DNA of 64,000 nt from Notospermus geniculatus (taxonomy: Eukaryota > Nemertea > Pilidiophora > Heteronemertea > Lineidae): contig NMRB01000267.1 of NCBI GenBank assembly GCA_002633025.1, forward strand, positions 183,811 through 247,810, written 5' to 3'. Below are positions 24,470 through 35,200 of the stretch, piece by piece; positions within the stretch are counted from its first letter, which is position 1, and each line of letters opens with the position of its first letter. Both the position numbers and the translations under genes were made by a program. A model generated the notes under the pieces. That model was not told where the DNA came from and did not search any database. It saw nothing but the letters and a program-made list of their open reading frames with translations.

Positions 24470-25708
24470 AATTGGAAATTTTCTTCCCAAGGGCAATGCT
24501 ACGATACCCAGTTCCAAGCATCGTGTCCCTTTCAATTCGACCATGGCCAATTTGTGTGCCCCAATAAAGGATTCGTATTCTTTTTAATTGCTTTTTAAGG
24601 ATTAGATATTATGAGGCAAGAAAGAATGGTCCATTGTGTCAGTTGTTTTCCAAGGTGGCAGCAGACAGAATGGCTTCAGGCCTATAGCAGGGACGCTCTG
24701 CAGGAGGCAGTACGGCTCCTTGATGGCAGAATAGAACACGGTCATTCAAACGGCCTCTCAAAGACATACAGTAGTCTCTCAATGGAATATTGACTATCAC
24801 ATTGTCAAGAACGACAAATGAAGGATAGCCTTTAGGATAATTGTGCATGACATCACGGTCTATCTATAACGTGATTTTGAAATCCCTTGCATCCCTTGCC
24901 AATCATCTGGCACTACTCTGTACTCAAAAAATACTCGAGCACTCGAGCAAACACTGACCTATCCTTGGCCCAAGTCACCAGAGTTTCTCCTACCACATCG
25001 TCAACCGGCAACTGCTTTATTGATTGACACTAAAAGCTCACAGGCAAAGGGCGTTCCTTGCTCCTTTACAAGAGACTAAGTCGTGCTAGTGTGAAAATGT
25101 CTATTCAACTTGTCAGCTTGAACAGCAATTGAGAATACCAGAGAAATGCTCGTTTCTGGTTCGTCGTGATCCCGCCAGGTGCCAGTAGCTGTCAAGCAGC
25201 GGAAAACCTGTAGCTTCCATTCACTTCAGCAGATTCATAGCTGTCAGAATGCATAGAAGATCAATCTGAACAACTTCATATATACGAACATGACTATGGC
25301 TGCGTGATTCTCAAGAAGTTGCCTTTAGAGCAGCGTTTCTTTAAAGATAGAGTTCCTTAATCCGGCGTTAGAAACCCATCAATATACGTAACCGGACCGT
25401 GTAACCAGCTGTACCACCAGTCTGATGATCAGCAGACAGCATGTTAGTTCAATGGTTTATGTAAAATCGTTCAGTCAGTTTGCTGATCGAAGTTTTCCTC
25501 TTGATCAACCCCCAAACAACTACCTCCCACAAGAGAAGCTGCCCAACCCTTTGGAAGTGACAGAAGTCCGTCGATCAAGATTGTATGCAAGACCAAGTTT
25601 TACCAAATGTAAAAAAAGTTAAAGGGACTTACCTAAATTCATATATCTGAATCTGATCGGATCCGATAGCCGTTCTCGAGGTGGAGGTGACTGGGTTCTT
25701 GGAGTAAG
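24470..25708 (-). repeat. Tandem duplication within the Gsx intron, copy 1
   Basis: This copy matches 25933-27165 in direct orientation at an offset of about 1460 bases, with scattered substitutions and small indels. It begins at AATTGGAAATTTTCTTCCC and ends inside the duplicated exon-1 fragment. The start lies within two bases of the outer end of the palindrome arm. Confidence 0.9.
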
Positions 25709-25720
25709 GACCAAATACAT
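25633..25720 (-). pseudogene. Duplicated 3' end of Gsx exon 1, possible alternative first exon
   Basis: Bases 25633-25708 repeat the last 76 bases of Gsx exon 1, encoding the Pro/Arg-rich segment ending RFRYMNL, and keep the ATTTAG/GTAAGT donor intact (donor GT at 25632-25631). Upstream homology breaks off abruptly. An ATG at 25720-25718, just outside the homologous block, is in the same frame. From it the exon is 88 bases long, with the same splice phase as the true exon 1. Spliced to exon 2 it would give about 187 residues without the N-terminal MSRSFF and CPLC motifs. The start context is weak (C at -3), so an inert exon fragment is equally possible. Confidence 0.45.
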
Positions 25721-25932
25721 TAGAATCGAGGTCCTTTTTATCAAAATATGACACGGGGCTTTTAGACGGGAAAGTAAATATGGTTCTCTTGGACAAATTT
25801 GTTGAAGAACCTGCCACCGACCCGATGCGGCGTCCTAGTGCATTTTGCGGTGAAGCAGCCAAGTTGCAAACATTGGGAGCCGGCCATGAAGGTCGTTATT
25901 CAGTTTTCTTTATTCTTTCATTCGCTGAAGAG

Positions 25933-27165
25933 AATTGGAAATTTTCTTCCCAAGGGCAATGCTACGATACCCAATTCCAAGCATCGTGTCCCTTTCAATT
26001 CGACCATGGCCAATTTGTGTGCCCTGATAAAGGATTCGTATTCTTTTTAATTGCTTTTTAAGGATTAGATATTATGAGGCAAGAAAGAATGGTCCATTGT
26101 GTCCGTTGTTTTCCAAGGTGGCAGCAGACAGAATGGCTTCAGGCCTATAGCAGGGACGCTCTGCAGGAGGCAGTACGGCTCCTTGATGGCAGAATAGAAC
26201 ACGGTCATTCAAACGGCCTCTCAAAGACATACAGTAGTCTCTCAATGGAATATTGACTATCACATTGTCAAGAAAGAAAAATGAAGGATAGCCTTTAGGA
26301 TAATTGTGCATGACATCACGGTCTATCTATAACGTGAATTTGAAATCCCTTGCATCCCTTGCCAATCATCTGGCACTACTCTGTACTCAAAAAATACTGG
26401 AGCAAAGACTGACCTATCCTTGGCCCAAGTCACCAGAGTTTCCCCTAGCCACATCGTCAACCGGCAACTGCTTTGATTAACATTAAAAGCTCACCGGCAA
26501 AGGGTGTCCCTTGCTCCTTTACAAGAGACCAAGTCGTGCTAGTGTGAAAATGTCTATTCAACTTATCAGCTGGAACAGCAATTGAGAATACCAGAGAAAT
26601 GCTCGTTTCTGGTTCGTCGTGATCCCGCCAGGTGCCAGTAGCTGTCAAGCAGCGGAAAACCTGTAGCTTCCATTCACTTCAGCAGATTCGTGGAGCTGTC
26701 AGAATGCCTGCATGTCTAGAAGATCAATCTGAACAACTTCATATACGAACATGGCTCTGGCTGCGTGATTCTCAAGAAGCTGCAATTACAGCAGCGTTTC
26801 TTTAAAGATAGGGTTCCTTAATCCGGCGTTAGAAACCCATCAATCTATACGTAACCGGACCGTGTAACCAAGTGTACCACCAGAGTCTGATGACCAGCAG
26901 ACAGCATCTTCAGTTGTTTATGTAAAATCGTTCAGTCAGTTTGATCGAAAATTTTCTCTTCTCAATCCCCAAACAACTACCTCATACAAAAGAAGCTGCC
27001 CAACCCTTTGGAAGTGCCAAAGTCCGTCGATCAAGATTGTATGCAAGACCGTTTTACCAAATGTAAAAAAAAAAGCTGAAGGGACTTACCTAAATTCATA
27101 TATCTGAATCTGATCGGATCCGATAGCCGTTCTCGAGGTGGAGGTGACTGGGTTCTTGGAGTAAG
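25933..27165 (-). repeat. Tandem duplication of Gsx exon 1 end and intron, copy 2
   Basis: This copy contains the genuine 3' end of exon 1 (27090-27165) and the following intron. Homology with copy 1 stops inside exon 1, so the 5' part of the exon, with the start codon and conserved motifs, was not duplicated. Confidence 0.9.
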
Positions 27166-27522
27166 GGACGTGGGCAGTGAGATCGACGATGGTCGAGGCG
27201 GACTGCGATAGGACGGCTGTATAGATTGTCCTGTGGTTGACGCCAGAGAGGCCAAGGATGTAGAGATAGGCTTTATCACAGATACAGATGAAGCTGTCAC
27301 TGGCACTATCCCCGCCGTTGGGGTCCGAATACAGAGAGGGCAGCATACTCCGAACAGGTCAGTCTGAGAACGGGGATGGCAGTGGAATGGATAACCCGGT
27401 AACCCATGCATCAGCGGACGATCATGATGAGAGATCTGAGAACTTGTAAGGAGCGAGGGTTGCGAATCTTGCGCCCCTGGCTTTTTCACGATTAAAGAAT
27501 CCACGAAGAATGATCGCGACAT
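27090..27522 (-). CDS. Gsx: Gsx ParaHox homeobox gene, exon 1 (N-terminal part)
   Basis: This is the first coding exon of a Gsx/Gsh-family transcription factor, a nuclear DNA-binding protein of the ParaHox group, known in animals for patterning the anterior and ventral nervous system. It encodes residues 1-144 plus one base of Gly145. Residues 1-15 read MSRSFFVDSLIVKKP, the N-terminal motif typical of Gsx. A CPLC motif at 61-64 also matches the family. Residues 101-135 are rich in Pro, Ser and Arg. The start at 27522 was chosen because it begins the conserved motif and has A at -3; an in-frame Met at 27600 would add 26 unconserved residues. The exon ends ATTTAG followed by the donor GTAAGT at 27089-27084. 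It joins exon 2 (23570-24045) in frame (Met-Asn-Leu-Gly-Val-Asn-Asn) for 302 residues in total. The family call is secure; the transcript itself is inferred. Confidence 0.93.
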
Positions 27523-27723
27523 ATTTTCCTTCGGCTGTGAAAAGAACGGGTTGAATATGTCCGATCGTTTGAAAGCCTCCTCCGAATTCGATTTCGTCAT
27601 TCAGTTGTCGTGATTGAAACGTTCTGTGAAATAATCTGTCACCCAATGCTGACCTGATCTCTCCTCTGCAATGTTGATAGTTCGATGTTTCGTCTCTGAA
27701 TGCGTGATCGTGGCACGAGCCAG

Positions 27724-27731
27724 CTTTTATG
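27724..27731 (-). promoter_or_regulatory. Candidate TATA-like element upstream of Gsx
   Basis: The minus strand reads CATAAAAG about 200 bases upstream of the Gsx start codon, one base from the TATAAAAG consensus. A transcription start some 25-30 bases downstream would give a 5' UTR of roughly 170 bases. An E-box CACGTG lies just upstream at 27752-27757. Position and motif are seen; promoter activity is inferred. Confidence 0.3.
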
Positions 27732-30700
27732 TCCTCCTCTCCTATTGTCACCACGTGTTTGATAGCGCGCCAGTCAATCACGGGTCCTGCAGAATCCCGT
27801 TCAGCGCTTTACCGCCAATTGTTATTATGATTTTGATTGTTATTGCAGCGTCAACATATGCAAGTACACTAGTTTAAAAGCGGTTGGAGCTGAAATAAAT
27901 AGAGAAGCTGCCGCGTGCTTGGTGACCCATTGTGCAGTCCTGAGGATGCATTGTGTGGATGCGGCAGTGGGACTTCTAAAAGAAGTTCAGATCACTCTGA
28001 AACGAGTCAGGGCGTGGCCTCGATGGATGGGGACAATAGATGGCTATGGGGACGGAACTTAACTGGCTGATTCCGAGAAGATCAGACAGTCATCATAGCT
28101 AGATTGACGGAAGATGTATTTGTGGGAGACAATTAAATATTCATGATGAATCTAATATAATCATAGCAAAGGCTAATCAACAATAATTGATGACTTTCGT
28201 GTTGTAAATGGGCTCATTGATGGTTGAGTTATGACCGACACCTGAAAGATGGGGCAACTACGAGGTGGAGCAAAATATATGAAAAGGAAATCATATCTTG
28301 TAATAGTTTCAGTATTGGTTGTGTTTCTAAGCCTGTTTTATCTTGTACTGTAGCAATTTTATTTGGGTTTTATTACATGCATGATGTACTGTTTGTTCAT
28401 TGTATTATTGTCGTGGACTGGCTGTCTGATGATGGAATGACCATGAACGTTTTATACATGCCTACTACATGTATACATGTCTGCTACATGTGTACAATAC
28501 ATTGACATTCATCACGTAAAATCAATGGGTAGGTCTTATGTTTGGGCCTTTTTTCGGTCATCTCGTGTGTCAAAATGTGAGCAGCATTACAAATATGTAT
28601 CCGGGCGGCACACGTAATTCATAGTGACGTCATGTACATGTACACATGTTCAGGAATATCGTAGTGTGTGGTAGATTTTAAGACTGAGACTCTGGTACAC
28701 TCAGCCACTCTGCTTCTAACTGACACTTGAAACCATTTGCATTGAACTGATACAAAGAACATTTTTTCTGCGGATTTCAAATAGCAAGAATTAACAGATT
28801 AATAACCATTGTTGGACAGAAAATATATTCACGGGTAAAGACCTTTCGCAAACATGCAACCCTATGGATTGTAATAAGAAAGCAATGGAACACAATTGCT
28901 GAGCATCAACTGGTTCTTACTAAAGTTTGCTCGAGCGAAAATCTAATCCTAAATTTTATTTTAGAGCGTTTTGTTCATCTGTCAACGAAACATGAAACAC
29001 TCTGACTGGTGCCTTCGATGAGCAGAGGGGTCAGATCGGCGGGCGGCCAAAGTAAACATTTGCTCTTGCTGTTCGCCTTTCAATGCCTCAGCATCCACTG
29101 AGCACACGGTAGCATCGTTTTCTAAGAGGCCAAATCATGCTTGAAATTGTCTTCTTATGCTTTTTGTAGTTGAACAATAACAATCCCCAAGTAAGCCACG
29201 CGTTGAATTATCAAAGACCAGGTCGGACATTCTCGTGATCTATTGTTGTACCTGTTTCTGAATTGTTGGCTTTTTCTTCATAAATTTCATTTCTCACTCC
29301 CTGTTCTTCACATTGAACCTTCAGTGTGTCTGAGTCCGCCCAAAATGGTCTCACGAAGTGCACTTTGTAGATATCTAGTCTTGAGTTGTAGGTTCCCTCC
29401 TTAAAATTCAGGTTCCTTGGTTTCGATGTCAACTGAGGATCCCCTTACCAGGCAGTTTTCACAGCATCTGCGTCTAGAGGTTGCAGTTCAACGCAGCGGT
29501 GCATGCTTACTAGGTTATCTTGGGTTGCCAGTCTTGGTATACATGTAGAATGTCCATACATTGGCCCTTCCTCGGAATCGCACCGCATGTTTGGTTCTGT
29601 TGTCACATCTGCAACCGTTCCATTGATCACAATGATGACCATTACAATTGAATTTCATGTTATTAGGTCATTCTTGAACATCATTCTCCTATAGCAACTG
29701 ACTGTTAACCTCACTGATGTCGTTCAACATTTGCCGACAGCTGATCTTCGACCATCGGCATCTGACGAATCAACCAACGCTGGTCATCGAAGAGCCATTG
29801 TCCACCACAAATTTCACCACTTTCAACAATGGTCAAATCACTCTTGACTTTATAATGATGAGCCTGGGGCAAATAGAAAGACGGCTGACAGGGTACGGAA
29901 GCGCAAACTGACCCATACTTGATGCCACTTGACTTGATGAGTCGAACACAAAGAGGTTTGATGGCCACAGTTTGTCACATCCGCTGACCAAACTCATTCA
30001 CCAACACCGACAGTTACCACTTTTCGACCAGACCTGTCCACTTTCGCGACTCTATTTGTCCTCTCGACGTTGACAGATTTCAGGTTGATATGACGATAAT
30101 GTCCGTTTGGCGTGTGTCTCCAAATCTATTTGTCTTTTAGTGTTCATGAATGTCATATAATCTTACAAAGGGTAATTTCATGGAGGTATCACGGATTTCA
30201 ACTGTAAATTTATACTTCTGATTTCTACATTACATGTGTCCTGCATGATATTTCATGTTTGGTTACATGTATAAGAATACAAAGGAAAAATATCTTTTTG
30301 TTTACCAAGAGTAGTGATCTGATTTTAAAATCACAGTATTCCTATAACCTCAGCGGATAAGATTCGTTTCGCGGTAAACGTATGGACAAAAAATTGGCGA
30401 CGATCAGCCTCAGCTAGAAGTTCACTTAATGAGCGATTTCTATGTGTTGTGGAAAGTAAAACGCTTGATGACCTTGAATGGTCAGATGGCAGCTGCGGAC
30501 AAAATATAAAATCAACAGCGGATTAAGCAAAGGCACGATAGCAATGTGGTCTAATTAGCGAAGGGTGTGGTTGGATTTTTTTCTTTGCACATGACTGTTT
30601 CCTTGTCTACAGTCTCGTGTAATCTGCCCCAAGGAAGACATTTTAGATGTAGACTTTTAAAAAGTCTGATTCAGTACCATATTTTGTACCCGTATTTTAT

Positions 30701-31744
30701 AATGTACCTAGAATACAACTGAAAATCATGACAACACCTGAAAAAATACTTGAAAGAAGAAATTTTAAATGTATGAGGACATAAAATTGTTTCAAGTAGG
30801 GATATTTCTTGAAGAATGGTCTTTCTGACCTCGGCCTTTTTTTCAAGTGAGCATTTCCATTGACCTTGCAATGATGTCAGGAGGTTTAAAACTAATAAGT
30901 GGTTCGTACTTTTGGTACTTGGACCTGTTGAAATTACTTACCGGTAAAGAAACACCATTCTAAAATGTATAACAATTCAATTTCAATTTATATGTCCTAA
31001 AAACGATGTATTCTTGACACGAAATGTGGTTGAGATTCTACTCCTTACTATAAACAGGGGCTCAGGCTCCGCGAAATGAGGTACATGTATAGGAATGATG
31101 ATAACCGTTTGATAAGAGTGTATTTACCATTGATGAATATATAGGTGCATGTGAAACACAATACTCGTTCAGTTGTGATAAGTCATCAATTTGACAAACC
31201 CACATAGTACAACTAATATGGGTTTGGTGCTGGATTCTGTACAAAAATGTTCCTCTGTCTTGAAGAAATCTTTACATATCAGCCTTTGGAGCCGAAATGT
31301 TTCATGCTCTGAACGTTAATGACTGGCTGCGTGGAATATTTGGAAAGAAATTTGAGCCATTTCTTTGACAATGGATCTGCTATTTGACAAGAGCTCTCGC
31401 TGCCGAGGCTTTTCATCAACATGAAGACAAAACGCTGATTCTGAGAAATATCGTATTATTTTTCCATAAGCATTTGATGAAATATTTAATGAAGCAATGC
31501 ATGTTTAATGCGTTTTATATTCAAAGAAGTTTTTGGATTCAAATTTGAAGCTATCCTGTTGACATATAACATTTATTTTTCTGATTATAGCTCAGGGAGA
31601 GCAGCAGCAGTTGGCTGTATTATTTGATTGCTTTTTCTCAGTGTCGTTTAGAAATGATAAATTGCTGATCATTTTTATTGTTTCAGAGTTGTGGAAATAA
31701 AGACTTGGATTCTTTTTGTAAAGAGTGACTCTACAGAAGTCATC
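27732..31744. other. Upstream flank of Gsx, no gene recognised
   Basis: This holds the presumptive upstream regulatory region of Gsx followed by AT-rich sequence. A TACATGTA-rich patch lies at 28450-28500 and 28630-28650. No exon could be supported. Confidence 0.45.
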
Positions 31745-32262
31745 ATCCCAGTGGTTCAGTGAAGCAGTACAGTACAATATGCATTGGTGAGTAGTTATTC
31801 AGTGAAGCAGTATATTACAATGTGCATTGGAGTAGTTGTTCAGTGAAACAGTATATTACAATATGCATTGGAGTAATGGTTCAGTGAAACAGTATATTAC
31901 AATATGCATTAGAGTTGTTGTTCAGTGAACAGTATATTACAATATGCATTGGAGTAGTGGTTTAGTGAAACAGTATATTACAATATGCATTAGAGTAGTG
32001 GTTCAGTGAAACAGTAGCCTATATCACAATATGCATTGGAGAAGTGGTTCAGTGAAACAGTATACATGTATTACAATATGCATTGGAGAAGTGGTTCAGT
32101 GAAACAGTATTGCGATATGCATTGGAGTAGTGGTTCAGTGAAACAGTATATTACAGTATGCATTAGAGTAGTCGTTCAGTGAAACAGTACAATGTATATT
32201 ACATTATGCATTGGAGAAGTGGTTCAGTGAAATAGTATATTACAATATGCATTAGTATTTTC
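31745..32262 (+). repeat. 41-bp satellite, about 12 units
   Basis: Unit cores are GGTTCAGTGAAACAGTATAT and ATTACAATATGCATTGGAG. Units vary by a few bases and by small insertions such as a TACATGTA insert near 32062. No spacers differ between units, so this is not a CRISPR-like array. Confidence 0.92.
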
Positions 32263-35200
32263 CCATTTTTGGCCTTCATTGCACACTGCTGTTTCTTAGC
32301 AAAAATTTTATATCAAATGTACCTCCTAAATGTCAAATAGTCTGATGACGAATCATAACAGTTTTGATTCTTAGCCCAATGAGGAAAACCATATTTGATA
32401 GCATTTTCAACGGGTGTTAGAACCCCAGCCAAGAAATGACAACGCTTCTCCATAGACTAGATTAATTAGGCGCCTGTTTAATATGACTGTTGCTGTGATA
32501 TTAAACGACCTCTATAGATTCATTGCGGCCATTAAAATCTTTTGTCTCTGGGAAGGACATCCAACAGACCTTTTCAAAGTCATGCATTTGTACCATTAAG
32601 ACTCCCCAACGCTCCAATAACGATGGTATTTTGCCCGAAAAAAAAGTCTGTCGCGTGCCGGCTTTGTTCTGTGATTGTCCTCTCAGGTGGTCAGGTCGTT
32701 CCGTTGGTGGACTTCATGTGGTCTCTTGGTCAGTTGATCTTCGAGAACCAATGATTGCCTGCCTTTAGGTCAAACCGCGGGCTCTGTTATAATTAACTTG
32801 GCCCATCTTAATTGGCTACACGCGGTGAGAGAGGTTTATATCTATTTTGGTAGCGTTATTCCTTAATTTTTGATATTTTGTTTGTCGTTTCAGTGTGTCA
32901 TATCAATTCGGCGTTGGTCCACAAAACATTGAATTTTATATTCCTGATTAGTTTCAATCAGTGTATGGCCATGTCACCAGTTAAAACATATTTTATCAGA
33001 AAAGCTATTTTACTCAATTTATTTTTTGGTATTGTTTTGCGATGGCAAATTGAAGACTGTTGAAGAAAATTGTCCAACACAATACATGTACTACATGTAT
33101 AAGTCATTGAGTCATCAATTTGACAAACCCATAAGGTAACTGGTTCAGGATTACAGTCAAAATACGATCCACTTGATATTCTAAATGACTTGATATTTCG
33201 AACTGTTTACTTACTCATTTTAAACCACTCATCTTCACGAACTCGGACGTTCAACAAAGCACCCTCTAATCCTCAGCGAAGGATTTCTCTCAGTTTCGTC
33301 TTACGTTCAAATCCTTCTAATTTCTTAATCAAATATTCAGTTTTAAGTCAAGAAATTGGAATCACCCGACAACAGACTTATCAAGTTTCTTGACATCAGC
33401 GAAACTCGATTGAAATACCTAATCAAGTGATGATGGATTGTTACTCCTAAGGAAACATGTCAGCATTGCCAAGGGGCAGTTTAATTTTGCCATCAAAAAC
33501 TTTTCACTAAGTAACCTTCCCTCTATCATTATCCCTTAGTGATGCCTCAATCATGTTCTTGCTGTAACACTGGGTCAATTCGTGTTAACATTTTTGAAAA
33601 GGTAATGAAAATGTAGCCAAATTAAAACTTCTGCTTACAGATTGTGGGTAAGGCATGTCTGCAGGCCTTTACCTAGAAGCATAAACCGCCCATGGCAATC
33701 ACTCCCCCGGGAAACAAAAACGCGTCCGTGGTGTCAGATTTACGAAAATCGCCTCACTCTCCCTCCCCTAAAGGTCTGGCCTTTCTTCAGGCAGTCGCCT
33801 AGCAAGCGTCCATCCTAGGAGCAATGTCTGGGCACTTGTCAACCCTGGTTGGTCAGATTTCATTTCACCTACAGCACCGTCATTAACCTCGGGGATATTC
33901 TGGTACTGAACACCGAGTACTCCATAATTGGCTATACTTTCTACTCTTGATAATTTGCTTCAGGACTTAATTAGGTTTTTAAGGTGTGGTAGCTGCGGGC
34001 ATCTTGGGGCGGAATGTGATGACAAAACATTGGAGTCTCATTTTGGATCGTGTACAAAGCAAGAGAAATATTATGAAAACAACGCTATGATCAATAAAAA
34101 AAGTGTTGAATGTACGTGTGCGTTTTGGGAAGTATTCGGTGCTTATTTGCGTTTGCAACCTCTCATGGTCAAGCTGCTGGTACCGTAATCCGGTGGACAT
34201 TCCCAATGATATGATAAAGTAGTACCAATCTACCAATCTTACAAGACATTCGACAAAATTTGTATAGGTTGAAAGAAGGCAACCATACTTGATTTTCTTT
34301 CCAACATTACCAGCAAACATCCCGTACCATTGAAGCCCTCGTATCATTTAGATCTTTTGATTAGATCCATGGTGTCACAAATCATACCGCCAACTAGCAG
34401 TCCCCTTGAATAACGTCTGTCCGCAATCTGGCGACCATTTGTGACAATATGCTACTAGTGGTCTATCTCATCTTTGTTGCCCTAAGCAATGGACATTGTG
34501 TTTCTTTGAGATGTCGATGTTACTGCTTCACTAAGCCGAAAGTAGACTCATACAGCATGGGTTTTATCGCAAGAAGTTGTGGTTGAACCACAAGTACTTG
34601 GTATCCACATGGTCTCTTTGGTCGTTGACTACAACAATGGATACGTAGAATTGGCAGTATCGGTTAGCCTATGTAGTGCTTTTGGTTCTTCAGCTATAAG
34701 AATTTATGCTTTCGGTAATGAGGAGTCGTCACTTTTGTTGTTGTGATGGTTTAGCAACCATTAAACATGGCACATAGTGTAGTGTACATTTGTGTGTTAT
34801 AATAACCGAAGTCGTCCTCCAGAAATTTTGCGAATTTTCGACCCCAACCGGGGTCTTCTTCAGGCTGGCACTTTCAAGTCGAGCTACCAGAAGTATAATG
34901 AGCTGGATCCCAACATTACAAGTAAATCTGAAATAACGAAACCCTGTGAAAACAAGATGTGGGGAAAACAATAGTTGAACAGAAACAAAGATTGGGTACA
35001 TTTGTGTGTAGTGTTTTGAGCCCTCCTTCGTTCGACACAGCACAAACCATAACTCATTTTACCTGTAGATAAATGTCTTTCGACCTGTCTCTCATTATTT
35101 TAAAACTCTTTAGCATTTCCAGGATTTACTGATGGAAACATACCAAGACTGAGAGAAGCGTCTTCCATAAATCATATTGACGGTTCTCAACTTCTTTGGT

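Larger units (their letters stand above)
24046..27089 (-). other. Gsx intron 1 (3044 bases)
   Basis: The intron runs from the GTAAGT donor to the CTTTTCAG acceptor and lies between codon positions 1 and 2 of Gly145. It contains most of both copies of a tandem duplication of about 1.24 kb (24470-25708 and 25933-27165), so the 3' end of exon 1 is present again inside it with its own donor. About 220 bases at 25709-25932 separate the copies and are unlike either. The exon-2-proximal 420 bases belong to the palindrome arm. Confidence 0.8.

Noticed and set aside
27086-27346. Second minus frame overlapping Gsx exon 1 (86 residues), also seen in part at 25629-25862
   Set aside because: It is a shadow of the exon in another frame, repeated only because the end of the exon is duplicated. 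Spliced to exon 2 it would meet a stop at once.
27523-27600. Earlier in-frame Met of Gsx adding 26 residues
   Set aside because: The family motif starts at the Met at 27522. The upstream Met has a T at -3 and the extra residues are not family-like.
31745-32262. CRISPR-like array
   Set aside because: Repeats are directly adjacent with no unique spacers, in eukaryotic sequence. It is a satellite.
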